Assembly: GCA_021796435.1 (NCBI GenBank)
Contig: JAJYXM010000016.1
Coordinates: 1,367,580-1,431,579, forward strand
Source of the DNA: a bacterium
GTDB taxonomy: Bacteria > Patescibacteriota > Patescibacteriia > 2-12-FULL-60-25
Direction: 5' to 3'
DNA: 64,000 bases
Each line of letters begins with the position of its first letter. Position 1 is the stretch's first letter. The notes beneath the pieces are model-generated. The model was not told the origin of the DNA. It was given only the letters and a program-made list of their open reading frames with translations, and did no database searches. Position numbers and translations under genes: made by a program. This document shows positions 1 through 7,964 of the stretch, in pieces.

Positions 1-1320
1 CTAAAAAAGACACTCAAGAAACTTTCTCCGAACTGGTTACTCTCCGGGTACCATCTTTGCTTGGCCTACTTAGCGGCAGCCGTGTACGGGTTCCCGTCGA
101 AAAAGATGGTGATGATCAGCATCACGGGGACGAAGGGAAAGACCACGACGGCCAATTTCGTCTGGGCGGCGCTGACGGGTGCCGGGATCAAGACGGGTCT
201 GATCGGCACGGCGAACATACGCATAGGCGAGAAAGAAGAGATGAACAAATACCACATGACCATGCCCGGTCCATTGGTCATGCAGAAGATCTTCTCCGAG
301 ATGGTCAAGGCCGGGTGCACGCACTGCGTATTCGAGACGACATCCGAGGGCATACTGAAATGGCGACATAAAGGCATCGCCTATGACTTCGCCGTATTCA
401 CCAACCTGACGCCTGAACACCTGCCTTCCCACGGCGGCAGCTTCGAGAACTACAAGAACGCCAAAGGAAGAATGTTCCTGGAACTCATGAGGACTCCGCA
501 CAAGACGATCGCCGGTAAACGCATAGACAAGACGATCATCGTGAATGCCGACAGCCAGCATAAGGATTATTTCCTGTCTTTTCCGGCGGATAAGAAGATA
601 ACTTATGGCTTAAGGGAAGTGTGTGATTACCAGGCACAAGACGTCTCGACCACACCTGACGGCGTCTCGTTCGGCGTCAAAGGCGAGGCATATACCCTAC
701 GTGTCATCGGCGAGTTCAACGTGATGAACGCACTGCCTGCGATCATCGCAGCCAAGGAATTCGGCGCCTCGGGAGAAGCCATACAAAAAGGTTTCGATGC
801 ACTAACACTAATCCCAGGACGGATGGAGAAGATAGAGATGGGACAGCCGTATACGCTATTCGTGGATTATGCGCATGAGAAAGAAAGCATGACCGCGGTG
901 CTCAAGACAGCACAGGCGATCACCGAGAAAACAGGCGGTCACATCGTTGTGCTTTTAGGCGCCGAAGGCGGCGGACGCGACAAGGCTAAGCGCCCCATCA
1001 TGGGAGAGTTGTCCGGCAAGATGGCGGATTACGTCGTGGTGAGCAACGTCGACCCCTATGAAGATGATCCCCTACCCATAGCCGAAGACATCGCCGTAGC
1101 GGCAGAAGCAGCCGGGAAAATCCGTAATCAGGACCTGTTCGTCATATTGGATCGCCGCGACGGGATACGTAAAGCCTTGGAGCTCGCACAACCGAATGAT
1201 GTGGTGCTCATAACGGGCAAAGGGGCGGAACAATCGATCGTAATCGGCGGAAAATCCAGCCCTTGGGATGATCGGGAGGTCGTAAGGGAAGAACTGGGCA
1301 AAATCTTGAAAAAAACATAA
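1..1320 (+). CDS. murE: Mur ligase, MurE-like (5' end cut by window)
   Basis: ATP-dependent ligase that adds an amino acid to a UDP-MurNAc peptide in cytoplasmic peptidoglycan precursor synthesis. The reading frame is open to base 1, so the true start lies outside; the TTG at 61 is probably internal. Visible signatures: the Mur P-loop GTKGKTTT near base 124, the central-domain stretch TSEGI, the substrate loop with LPSHGG, and the C-terminal domain with FVDYAHEKESM and GAEGGGRDKAKRP. The usual MurE amino-acid specificity motif (DNPR) is replaced by a DPYEDDP sequence, so the added residue cannot be predicted. Family assignment is firm; MurE rather than another Mur ligase is likely from the GT(K/N)GKTTT and YAHxxxS pattern. 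Confidence 0.88.
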   Translation, partial: LKKTLKKLSPNWLLSGYHLCLAYLAAAVYGFPSKKMVMISITGTKGKTTTANFVWAALTGAGIKTGLIGTANIRIGEKEEMNKYHMTMPGPLVMQKIFSEMVKAGCTHCVFETTSEGILKWRHKGIAYDFAVFTNLTPEHLPSHGGSFENYKNAKGRMFLELMRTPHKTIAGKRIDKTIIVNADSQHKDYFLSFPADKKITYGLREVCDYQAQDVSTTPDGVSFGVKGEAYTLRVIGEFNVMNALPAIIAAKEFGASGEAIQKGFDALTLIPGRMEKIEMGQPYTLFVDYAHEKESMTAVLKTAQAITEKTGGHIVVLLGAEGGGRDKAKRPIMGELSGKMADYVVVSNVDPYEDDPLPIAEDIAVAAEAAGKIRNQDLFVILDRRDGIRKALELAQPNDVVLITGKGAEQSIVIGGKSSPWDDREVVREELGKILKKT

Positions 1321-1342
1321 ATCCAAGCTATAGTCTTGACGT

Positions 1343-2104
1343 ATGACACAATGGAACGTACTCCTCAAATCCCTTGGTTTTACCGATAGTGAAGCCAAAA
1401 TCTATCTCATTTCTTTGGAGATGGGTCCTTCCTCGGTGCAGGACATCGCCCGTAAAGCCAAAGTCTCACGCGTCACGACGTATGCAGTGATCGAATCCTT
1501 GGCGGAACGTGGGCTGATGAGCCAGGTGCAGAAAGGAAAGAAGACGAATTACACCGCAGAGTCTCCGGAGCGCCTCATCTCTTTCGTCCAATCACGCATG
1601 AAAGAGATGGAGAGCACGCTCAAAGAGGTGGAGACCGGCATCCAAGATCTGCGCCTGCTGCAACGCGGCGAAAAACCGGTAGTCAAACTTTTCGAAGGAG
1701 AAGAAGGCGTCAAGGCCATTGCCGGCGATATCGCCTCGAGCGACTGCGATGTGATCTATGAAATAGCGAATATCGAAGCGGTCAAGAACATCTTCCCTGA
1801 TTGGGTGGGACTGAAGGAATTACGCGAGGAGCTGAACCGCAAGAAGGTCAAGACGAAAGGCATCTATCTCTCGAAACCTGAGTTCACGATACGGCCATTC
1901 ACGGATGCGCACCTACTGCCTCAAGGCTACGATTTTTCTGGCGATATCGCGGTTTATGGCAATAAAATCGCCATGTATACCTTCAAAGGCAAACTCATAA
2001 GCGTACTGATAGAGAGCGCCGAACTAGCCCAGACATTGCGTGAACTGATGCGGCTAGGCATGACAGGAAAGAATCTGACAGAAAAAAAGGGACCCCAGGC
2101 GTAA
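1343..2104 (+). CDS. TrmB-family transcriptional regulator
   Basis: The N-terminal ~75 residues form a winged helix-turn-helix of the TrmB type (LGFTDSEAKIYL, then VSRVTTYAVIESLAERGL). A coiled linker of about 40 residues follows, then a C-terminal domain as in sugar-sensing TrmB relatives (VKLFEGEEGVKAI). Such proteins are cytoplasmic DNA-binding regulators; the ligand is unknown here. It starts 22 bp after the Mur ligase stop. A TATAGT box at 1329-1334 lies 8 nt before the ATG and there is no Shine-Dalgarno, suggesting a leaderless transcript. Its 3' end overlaps the terminator of the minus-strand RNA described at 2082-2537. Confidence 0.85.
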   Translation: MTQWNVLLKSLGFTDSEAKIYLISLEMGPSSVQDIARKAKVSRVTTYAVIESLAERGLMSQVQKGKKTNYTAESPERLISFVQSRMKEMESTLKEVETGIQDLRLLQRGEKPVVKLFEGEEGVKAIAGDIASSDCDVIYEIANIEAVKNIFPDWVGLKELREELNRKKVKTKGIYLSKPEFTIRPFTDAHLLPQGYDFSGDIAVYGNKIAMYTFKGKLISVLIESAELAQTLRELMRLGMTGKNLTEKKGPQA

Positions 2105-2121
2105 GCTTCAGCCCAGGGTCC
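2082..2121 (-). terminator. Terminator of the structured RNA
   Basis: Minus strand: GGACCC...GGGTCC stem (2089-2121) followed by seven T (complement of A2082-2088). The hairpin lies inside the last codons of the TrmB-type gene, so two opposed genes share this DNA. Confidence 0.7.
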
Positions 2122-2537
2122 GCACGGAGTTCCGTGTTTTCGACGTCACCTACAAGGTGGCGTCTTCGAAACGATTTTTCTCAGGAATGCATTCTCCCTA
2201 CCTCCATGTTACCTACATGGTGGGTTGCGGGAAGAACGAAGTTCGCTCTGAAGGCGGCCGGGTGTAACCTGGCGCCCATGAAGGATCGAAGTCACTGCCG
2301 TGTCGTCCTGGGCGCCAATACCTCGGCTTACCGAGGCATAAAATCTTCTGGGGCCGCTTACCATTCCGTAAGCCCGTTGAGTTTGACGTCGCTGCGGGAC
2401 GTTTCCCGTGCTCGAGCGCCGCTACATGCAAGGCATACGTCTGGTTCTTCAGCGCTTACCTCATCCGACCCAGTTCCCACTGGTGGACAGAGCATAATTC
2501 GCTCCAGTTTGGCACCCGGGGGACTTCCCGGGATGAC
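2082..2537 (-). ncRNA. Unidentified structured RNA, about 455 nt
   Basis: No convincing protein is encoded here on either strand. The minus strand has a consensus promoter just upstream and a GC-rich hairpin with seven U residues at the end. In between lie many short perfect hairpins: CCCGGG/CCCGGG (2516-2533), CGGGA/TCCCG near 2395-2408, GCTTAC/GTAAGC (2357-2374), CCTCGG/CCGAGG (2321-2336), an 8-bp GGCGCCCA/TGGGCGCC pair bracketing 2271-2316, CCATGT/ACATGG near 2202-2220, GACGYCACC/GGTGRCGTC (2142-2164) and CACGG/CCGTG near 2123-2136. I searched by eye for RNase P, tmRNA, SRP and 23S/16S core motifs and found none. Identity unknown. Confidence 0.6.
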
Positions 2538-2543
2538 AGCTTC

Positions 2544-2572
2544 AACATACAACTTGTTTAGGCATTTGTCAA
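2544..2572 (-). promoter_or_regulatory. Promoter of the structured RNA
   Basis: Minus strand: TTGACA (2567-2572), 17-bp spacer, TATGTT (2544-2549). Predicted start near 2537. A near-consensus sigma-70 promoter with no protein gene behind it. Confidence 0.7.
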
Positions 2573-2580
2573 GATAGTGG

Positions 2581-2934
2581 CTGACATATGAAATAACCAT
2601 AATACAGTTTTACGCTTCTAGACGACGCGTTAGAGATGGCAAGAATATCGCCTAAATTAAGGAAAAAAATTCGAGCAATCATCTTTTTTTAGAACAAAAT
2701 CATAAGGCATATGTAAAGCGCACATATGCAACAGGATAAATGGGCACTAATTTTTTTCATTTTTGGTTTCATGCCCCTCAAAGGATATTGAAATCGAAGG
2801 AGTCGGAAGCAGGAAAATCCGTACCAAGGATCAGCACGAGAGAGCTCGTCAAAATCCTCTTTCGATGTAGACAGTATTCTATTATCAAACTTCAAACACT
2901 TCCGCGCAGACGACGTTTAAGCTAAAATCTTTGC
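2581..2934. other. Intergenic stretch without a recognisable gene
   Basis: AT-rich relative to its surroundings. I see no convincing protein or RNA gene here. A TAAAAT box at 2923-2928 just before the next ATG is the only clear signal. Confidence 0.5.
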
Positions 2935-3654
2935 ATGCGACGTTATACATCAGTCATACTTTCCATCTTGATAGGCGCTCTGGCAGCAGGCATCAGCCTA
3001 GGCATATTCCTAAAAAAATCGAACGACGACAGACGGAGACTTGAGATCAACGCACTTCAAGCCAAGCAAGAGTTCGAGCAATCGCAAAATGACGCACAGC
3101 GATCGATCGACGAAGCGAACAGCAAACTGACTGCGGCGAGCGTCGAAGTCAGCAAGGCGCAAGAGCTCATAAAAAGGATGGAGGACGAAAGGAAACAGCT
3201 AGCAGCCTCAGAAATCCTGAATGAGCCTTCCTCATCCATAACTAAAGGATGGCAAGAAGCCGTGGATCCGGATCTGGGCATAAGCCTAAGATATCCCAAT
3301 AGCTATAACCTGGATTCCAACAACGGAGATACCTTTATCCTGTCTATAGCTACGGCGAACGACGATGCGTCTGATCCGAGCGCCAACAGGAGCATAGCCA
3401 TTTATCCTTATGACCAAAGGCTTGAAGCTGAATTGCTTGCGACTTTAGCCGCTTCGACTACGGCTTCATACAACCTTAGGAGCCATCTGACGACAGGCGT
3501 ATGGGGTATGGCGAAAAGCGACCCAAAAAATACGCTTCACATATATACGATCTCTTTTTTGGGAGAAAAGAAATACCTCGTCTGGATGAAAGAGATACCG
3601 AAACAAAAAATTCCAGTTTTAGATATCCTGTCGACCATGAAGTTCAAGGACTGA
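2935..3654 (+). CDS. Single-pass membrane protein with coiled coil
   Basis: I do not recognise a named family. Residues ~5-27 form one hydrophobic segment (N-terminal anchor or uncleaved signal). Residues ~32-90 are charged heptad-like sequence rich in E, K, Q and A, typical of a coiled coil. Residues ~105-239 look like a globular extracytoplasmic domain beginning DLGISLRYPNSY and ending in a hydrophobic strand, reminiscent of PsbP/Mog1-like folds, but this is only an impression. The TAAAAT box ends 6 nt before the ATG and no Shine-Dalgarno is present. Alone on the plus strand. Confidence 0.7.
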   Translation: MRRYTSVILSILIGALAAGISLGIFLKKSNDDRRRLEINALQAKQEFEQSQNDAQRSIDEANSKLTAASVEVSKAQELIKRMEDERKQLAASEILNEPSSSITKGWQEAVDPDLGISLRYPNSYNLDSNNGDTFILSIATANDDASDPSANRSIAIYPYDQRLEAELLATLAASTTASYNLRSHLTTGVWGMAKSDPKNTLHIYTISFLGEKKYLVWMKEIPKQKIPVLDILSTMKFKD

Positions 3655-3723
3655 AACGGAGCGTCAATGTAGATTAATTTTTTCTTTCAGGTCATCAACC
3701 CTTGACAAGGAATAAAAATCTAC

Positions 3724-3749
3724 TTGACACTGAAAAAATATGTTATACT
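3724..3749 (+). promoter_or_regulatory. Extended -10 promoter for the lysine-rich peptide gene
   Basis: TTGACA at 3724-3729 and TGTTATACT at 3741-3749, an extended -10 (TGnTATACT). The spacer to TATACT is 14 bp, short for a classical promoter, but the extended -10 can compensate. Confidence 0.6.
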
Positions 3750-3846
3750 TATGTCATGTTCGTAGTTTGCGTGCCGTAGCGCAATAAGCGACATCGTCCA
3801 GGAAATTTCCGCGACGAAAACTAACATAGAAAGGAGGTCGATAACC

Positions 3847-3936
3847 ATGCCAGCAAAGAAGAAAGCCAAGAAGGCCGCTCCTAAGAAGAAGGCCGTGAAG
3901 AAGACCAAGAAGAAAGCCACCAAAAAGAAGAAATAG
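3847..3936 (+). CDS. 29-residue lysine-rich basic peptide
   Basis: ATG at 3847 follows a strong Shine-Dalgarno (AAAGGAGGT). The product has 17 lysines in 29 residues; the rest are Ala, Pro, Thr and Val with the starting Met, in PAKKKA/PKKKA-like units resembling histone-H1-type tails. It has no hydrophobic segment, so it should be cytoplasmic and would bind nucleic acid or another polyanion by charge. It sits alone between its own promoter and a strong terminator, which argues that it is a real expressed gene and not a fragment. Whether it compacts DNA or binds ribosomes cannot be told from sequence. Confidence 0.7.
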   Translation: MPAKKKAKKAAPKKKAVKKTKKKATKKKK

Positions 3937-3957
3937 TTTTCTTCGAAAGGAGGAAAA

Positions 3958-3995
3958 ACATCCCCTGAGAATTCTGGGGGTGTTTTTGTTTTTTT
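3958..3995 (+). terminator. Terminator after the lysine-rich peptide gene
   Basis: ACATCCCC / GGGGGTGT stem with a 10-nt loop, followed by TTTTTGTTTTTTT. Confidence 0.85.
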
Positions 3996-4013
3996 CAGTC
4001 AGGCAATACTTCC

Positions 4014-4125
4014 CTTGTCATCCCACGGCTCCCGCCCGCAACGCCTTGCTTGCATGGCGGGCGCGGTAACCGGGGGATCGGGAAACCAGATTCCCCGATT
4101 TAATCGGGGAATGACAGGCGCTCGT
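4014..4125. repeat. Palindromic intergenic repeats ending in ATGAC
   Basis: Two palindromic units: CCCGCC...GGCGGGC within 4034-4061, and ATTCCCCGATT...AATCGGGGAAT followed by GAC (4091-4116). The form 'hairpin + GGATGAC/GAATGAC' recurs near 2516-2536, 52676-52693 and 61988-62007, so this is a dispersed intergenic repeat family. Confidence 0.5.
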
Positions 4126-4138
4126 AATTGTCGTGACT

Positions 4139-5383
4139 CTACAATAAGCTGGCCTGCGACTTTTGTTTGCCGCTCGAGACGTTGACCAGACCGAATTCGC
4201 CGTCGTATCCAGGCCGTATCTCGACCTTTCCCTGGCGCATGTTCATGATGGCTGCGACCAATTCCGGCGAAGCGAATGTGGAGAGCTTATCTTCAGGATA
4301 ATCCAACAAAATACCGAATTCTGTCCTTCCGGCGGATACGACCTCATCTACAACTTTGGCGACTTTTTTTGAGGTTTTAGAAACGCCCAAAGAACCGGCG
4401 ACGACTTCCGCCAGGGGTACGATCGAACGGAAAGGTGCGGACCGTGCGGGCTTGGCAGTATCCGGCGGGCGATCAGCCAGTTCAGCCACGCGATTCAATA
4501 CTCCGATGGTCAAAGGCTTGCCGCACTTGGGACACATGCCATGCAGCCTTTTGGTCTCTTCAGGCAAGCACCAAAAATTACAATCACGATGACCGTCCGC
4601 ATGGTACTTCCCTTCTTCGGGAAAAAATTCGAGCGTCTCGATGAAGCGAGCCGTGTCGTGCTCAACGAGGATCCTGCGCAGTTCAGGATAATCGGCCGTA
4701 TGCATATCGAAGACGTTCGCTTCGCGACCGAGATTTGCGCAAGAATGCGCGTCTGAATTCGATACGAGAAATACCTCATCCAAAGCGGAGAGACGCCAAT
4801 TCATCAGAGGATCGGATGATAATCCGGTTTCTATGGCGTAGATATACTTCGCCAGATCGCCAAAACATTCTTCGATGCTGTCGAAACCCGATTTTGATCC
4901 GAAGATCGAGAACCAAGGAGTCCAGGCGTGTGCGGGGATAAGTAGACAGCGCTCGTCGACATCCAACAACATTTTCAATAGCTCTTCGGAGTCCAAACCT
5001 AAGATCGGTCGGCCATCGCTTTTGATATTGAAACCCCGGTCTGACAAACTTTCGGAGAACCGCTCCAATGCAGCGATGCCTGGAAAAAGAAGGACGTGAT
5101 GCACTCGCCTAACCTTGCCTCCGCGCTTATAGATGCAGGAAACCTCGACTGTCAGCATGAAACGCGTCGGAGAAGAACCGTCTTTCAAGGTATATACGCC
5201 ATCGCCGCTTTCTGCCAGAAGATCCTTGATATCAGCGAACCACTTAGGATGCAGCGCATCAGCCGTGCCAACCAGTTGGATACCTTTGCGTTCACAAGCT
5301 TTCGCGATATTAGGCAAATTAAGATCCTGGGAACAAGCCCTAGACCATTTTGAGTGCAAATGGAGGTCGGTGATGATGCGCAT
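4139..5383 (-). CDS. PHP-domain endonuclease Q (EndoQ) family protein
   Basis: EndoQ nicks DNA 5' to deaminated or abasic sites (deoxyinosine, deoxyuridine, AP site). The N-terminus has the PHP metal motif DLHLHSKWS; further metal ligands are seen in GTADALH, HAW and SNSDAH. At about residue 265-295 a zinc-binding segment CNFWC...CPKC appears, as in EndoQ proteins. The length of 414 residues fits the family, which is known from some archaea and a few bacteria including CPR. TAAGAT on the minus strand ends 6 nt before the ATG with no Shine-Dalgarno, suggesting a leaderless mRNA. It converges with the lysine-rich peptide gene. Older annotations call such proteins UvrD-associated. Confidence 0.85.
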   Translation of the reverse strand: MRIITDLHLHSKWSRACSQDLNLPNIAKACERKGIQLVGTADALHPKWFADIKDLLAESGDGVYTLKDGSSPTRFMLTVEVSCIYKRGGKVRRVHHVLLFPGIAALERFSESLSDRGFNIKSDGRPILGLDSEELLKMLLDVDERCLLIPAHAWTPWFSIFGSKSGFDSIEECFGDLAKYIYAIETGLSSDPLMNWRLSALDEVFLVSNSDAHSCANLGREANVFDMHTADYPELRRILVEHDTARFIETLEFFPEEGKYHADGHRDCNFWCLPEETKRLHGMCPKCGKPLTIGVLNRVAELADRPPDTAKPARSAPFRSIVPLAEVVAGSLGVSKTSKKVAKVVDEVVSAGRTEFGILLDYPEDKLSTFASPELVAAIMNMRQGKVEIRPGYDGEFGLVNVSSGKQKSQASLL

Positions 5384-5426
5384 GACGGTATCTTAACCCC
5401 TTAAGTCCTTGAAGCAAAGACCGAAC

Positions 5427-5450
5427 ATAAAAATCCCCGTTTGGGGACTT
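5427..5450 (-). terminator. Terminator after the pilin gene
   Basis: Minus strand: AGTCCCC-AAAC-GGGG stem followed by ATTTTTATG, 20 bp beyond the pilin stop. Confidence 0.75.
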
Positions 5451-5472
5451 TTATGTGTCTTGACTTGTTTTT

Positions 5473-5940
5473 TTAACGTGTGACTGAAATCGTTGCTTCG
5501 CCTATTTCGGTCAAGGGCGCGGTGACTGTGATGCGTGGATTCGTGCTGGTGCTCTTCGAGATGGTGTAGCCCGTTCCATATGTCGAAGTGTTGGACGGAT
5601 CCGTCGGAAGGGATGCCAGGTAGAGCTGATCGTTGGTCAAAACACTCAAATCAATACATGTCGTGGTCACGGCCGCATTCGTCTGACAGACTTCGGTCGT
5701 AGAGCTGGTGATGTATTGCGGTAGCTGGCCACGATTATCGATGGCATATTGATGGACGCCATTCAAAATCGCGTTGACGTTGCTGCGACGCTGCGCATTG
5801 TTCGCCTGGGCGATCTGACGAGCCGGGTTGATAGCGATGATCACGATGGCCGCCAAGATGGCTATGATTGCGATGACCAACAGGACTTCGATCAGGGTAA
5901 AGCCCTTGGCCTTTACGGGATGGTTTTGTTTGAGTGACAT
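5473..5940 (-). CDS. Type IV major pilin-like protein
   Basis: Class III signal peptide: basic leader, then GFTLIEVLLVIAIIAILAA, with cleavage expected after Gly and the conserved Glu5. The mature N-terminal helix is followed by a ~110-residue Thr/Ser-rich globular head containing two Cys (VCQTN, TTTCID) that may form a disulfide. It is the last gene of the pilus cluster, separated from pilM by 45 bp and followed by its own terminator, as expected for the most expressed pilin. It needs a prepilin peptidase (PilD), which is not in this window. Confidence 0.9.
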   Translation of the reverse strand: MSLKQNHPVKAKGFTLIEVLLVIAIIAILAAIVIIAINPARQIAQANNAQRRSNVNAILNGVHQYAIDNRGQLPQYITSSTTEVCQTNAAVTTTCIDLSVLTNDQLYLASLPTDPSNTSTYGTGYTISKSTSTNPRITVTAPLTEIGEATISVTR

Positions 5941-5985
5941 AGTTTTTTTAAGTCGTTATTCTTGGGGCAAGTATAGCACACTTGC

Positions 5986-7041
5986 CTACTCGGCTTCAAC
6001 GAAATTGATTCCGCGGTGCAAAGTGACGGCACGCATGGCTAAACCGGAGACCGTACACAGCTCCAGTTGACCGGTGCGTTCGTTCATTTCCAGGGGCGGT
6101 TGCGCCAGTTTGACGGGCAAACCTAAGGCAGCCTGCAGCTGCTGGTCCAGGCCCACCAGCTGGGAAGTGCCCCCAGCCAACAGCACCATGGCCGGCTTTT
6201 TGCCTATCAACCCCTGAAGGTAAGCTGAGGCTTTAGCAACCTCATCGACCACGGGTTGGAAAACTTCCGTGACAATGGGGAGCAACTTCTTCTCTTTGAG
6301 CCCCTCACTTATCTTGAGCTCCTCAGCTTCTTCGGCCTTGATCTTCAGCCCAGTGGCGATCCTTTCGGTCAGTAAATTCCCTCCTGCGGCACAGCTGACG
6401 GAAAGATGTATCTCTCCGTTAAGGACGAAGACAAGCGACGTACTGCGACCGCCGATATCAATGAGCAAGACCAATTCATCAGGCGCGGCGGTTTTTTGGT
6501 CGATTACAGCACGCATCAGGGCTAATGACTCCGGCTCCAGAGATACGAGCTCGAGCCCGGCCAGAGCCAAAGTATGTTCATATGATTCGACGATCTCTGC
6601 CGGTGCTGCGGCGAACAGGATGTTATGCCCCTCATCCGACGAACGGAGAAGCTGGAAATCCCAAGCCATGTTCTCGAGCTCTATGGGCATGGTCTGGTTC
6701 ACCTGCTCTACCAAGGCAGTCTCTAGATCCTCGCCAGTAAGTTCTTTGGGAAGCTGGAAATGGTGTAAGAAGATCTGCGATTCAGGCAGCTCGGCAGCGA
6801 CGCGGTGGGTACGTGGAGGACGCGGTTTGGCGGTCGCCAGTTTTTCGGCCAGAATATCCGCCACGACCTGTTGGTTGTTGATGATACCGTCTTCTATCGT
6901 ACCTTCAGGTATGCCGATCTTGAGGAAAGAATTGACTTTGAGCGGACGTGAGCTATTGCGTACCTCCAGGACACGTAAGGTGCTGTCGGAAAAATCGATG
7001 GCAAAGGCTTTAGGCTGTGAGGAAAATGGCCACATAGACAT
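5986..7041 (-). CDS. pilM: Type IV pilus assembly protein PilM
   Basis: Actin-like ATPase of the cytoplasmic face of the pilus machine. The N-terminus AIDFSDSTLRVLEV corresponds to the first phosphate-binding loop, LLIDIGGRSTSLVFV (~residue 190) to the second, and VLLAGGTSQL (~285) to the adenosine motif of the actin/FtsA fold. PilM usually recruits PilN/PilO; no pilN or pilO gene follows here, where the pilin gene comes instead. The stop of the preceding pseudopilin gene directly abuts this start. Length 351 is normal. Confidence 0.9.
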   Translation of the reverse strand: MSMWPFSSQPKAFAIDFSDSTLRVLEVRNSSRPLKVNSFLKIGIPEGTIEDGIINNQQVVADILAEKLATAKPRPPRTHRVAAELPESQIFLHHFQLPKELTGEDLETALVEQVNQTMPIELENMAWDFQLLRSSDEGHNILFAAAPAEIVESYEHTLALAGLELVSLEPESLALMRAVIDQKTAAPDELVLLIDIGGRSTSLVFVLNGEIHLSVSCAAGGNLLTERIATGLKIKAEEAEELKISEGLKEKKLLPIVTEVFQPVVDEVAKASAYLQGLIGKKPAMVLLAGGTSQLVGLDQQLQAALGLPVKLAQPPLEMNERTGQLELCTVSGLAMRAVTLHRGINFVEAE

Positions 7042-7443
7042 TCAAAAAGATACCACGTCTTGCCAAGACGATACAGTCATATCTGGATTGACCGAGTCTA
7101 TCATGAGGTGCAGTTTGCTTTCGACGCCTGAAACCGTGCTCGTCGTATCCAAGGTGCGGTTAAGGTTGCCGACTCCGCCAACTAACAAAATGCTGCACGT
7201 ATCACTGCCGACCTGCAAAGTCTGGTTGCCCGCATATGTCAGGGATGACTTAAGCTCCATAAGAGCCCGTTCGGCACACGCCGTGGCGGCAGCTTGAGCG
7301 CGTATCTGATAATCATCCGTCACTGCCAGACGCGACTCACCGGATGCACGAATGAGCAGCCCTGCGGTCACGGTCAAACCGACAGCCATCAATACAGCGA
7401 CGGATACAAGGGCAATGAAACCTTTGGCCTTAGACATAATCAT
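7042..7443 (-). CDS. PilX-like minor pseudopilin
   Basis: Short protein with a prepilin-like N-terminus (KAKGFIALVSVAVLMAVG), but Glu5 of the mature pilin is absent, as is common in PilX/GspK-like minor pilins that sit at the pilus tip. A Cys pair (TACAERAL, DTCSILLV) may form a disulfide in the small head domain. Its start overlaps the stop of the previous gene by 4 bp and its end abuts pilM, showing one operon. Confidence 0.75.
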   Translation of the reverse strand: MIMSKAKGFIALVSVAVLMAVGLTVTAGLLIRASGESRLAVTDDYQIRAQAAATACAERALMELKSSLTYAGNQTLQVGSDTCSILLVGGVGNLNRTLDTTSTVSGVESKLHLMIDSVNPDMTVSSWQDVVSF

Positions 7444-7964
7444 AGCCTCCTTCTTACGGATGCAGCGCTTTCGATGCTGTCGCCGGCCGCATAATCCGGA
7501 TCATCCGAAAAGTTAGTGCTGCTGACTGACAGATTGATGCGGATATTCGACGGGGAGCTGGTCGCTGCTAGGTTACGGAATTCAAGAAAAGCAACCATGA
7601 CACCACTCGAGGTCAAGGTCGTGGTAGCCGCAGAGCCCTCTTTCATCGACAATCCTTGGTCCGTGACCGTGAAGACCGTAGGATTCGTGGCAGTGGTAGA
7701 CGTCTGTAATACCAAGCTGGTACTTGTCGTGCCGCGTGATGGTGTGGTCACTTCATAAGCATCCCTGATGGCTTGAGACATGATGCGCATGACCAACCGT
7801 TCGTTCTGATTGACTTCTTGGATAGCTTCTATTTTCGCCTTGCCGTCCAATAGGCTCAAGATGACCTCAGTGGTCGCAAAAAGCAATACGGTCACGATGC
7901 CCGCATAGAGCATGAATTCCAACAATGTGAATGCTTCGTGCTTCTTAGGCATATCAAGGGCCAC
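7440..7964 (-). CDS. PilW/GspJ-like pseudopilin
   Basis: Prepilin N-terminus with HEAFTLLEFMLYAG: Glu5 is kept, but the residue before Phe is Ala instead of the usual Gly, so processing may be atypical. Residues ~30-174 form a Thr/Ser-rich head. It overlaps the following gene by 4 bp and the preceding gene by 11 bp. Position between the fusion pilin and the PilX-like gene fits a minor pilin of the initiating tip complex. Confidence 0.75.
   Translation of the reverse strand: MALDMPKKHEAFTLLEFMLYAGIVTVLLFATTEVILSLLDGKAKIEAIQEVNQNERLVMRIMSQAIRDAYEVTTPSRGTTSTSLVLQTSTTATNPTVFTVTDQGLSMKEGSAATTTLTSSGVMVAFLEFRNLAATSSPSNIRINLSVSSTNFSDDPDYAAGDSIESAASVRRRL

Noticed and set aside
2082-2537. RNase P RNA, tmRNA or SRP RNA
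   Set aside because: No GAGGAAAGUCC/ACAGAA core, no tRNA-like ends with a resume codon, and no GGAAGGNAGCA SRP loop could be found by eye. A covariance search could still overturn this.
2134-2600. Overlapping open frames of 72-147 residues on both strands of the structured-RNA region
   Set aside because: Low-complexity, no Shine-Dalgarno or conserved motif; the sequence is dominated by hairpins with promoter and terminator of an RNA gene.
6269-7297. 342-residue frame antisense to pilM and its neighbour
   Set aside because: It spans two well-supported pilus genes on the other strand and encodes Ser/Arg-rich sequence without motifs.
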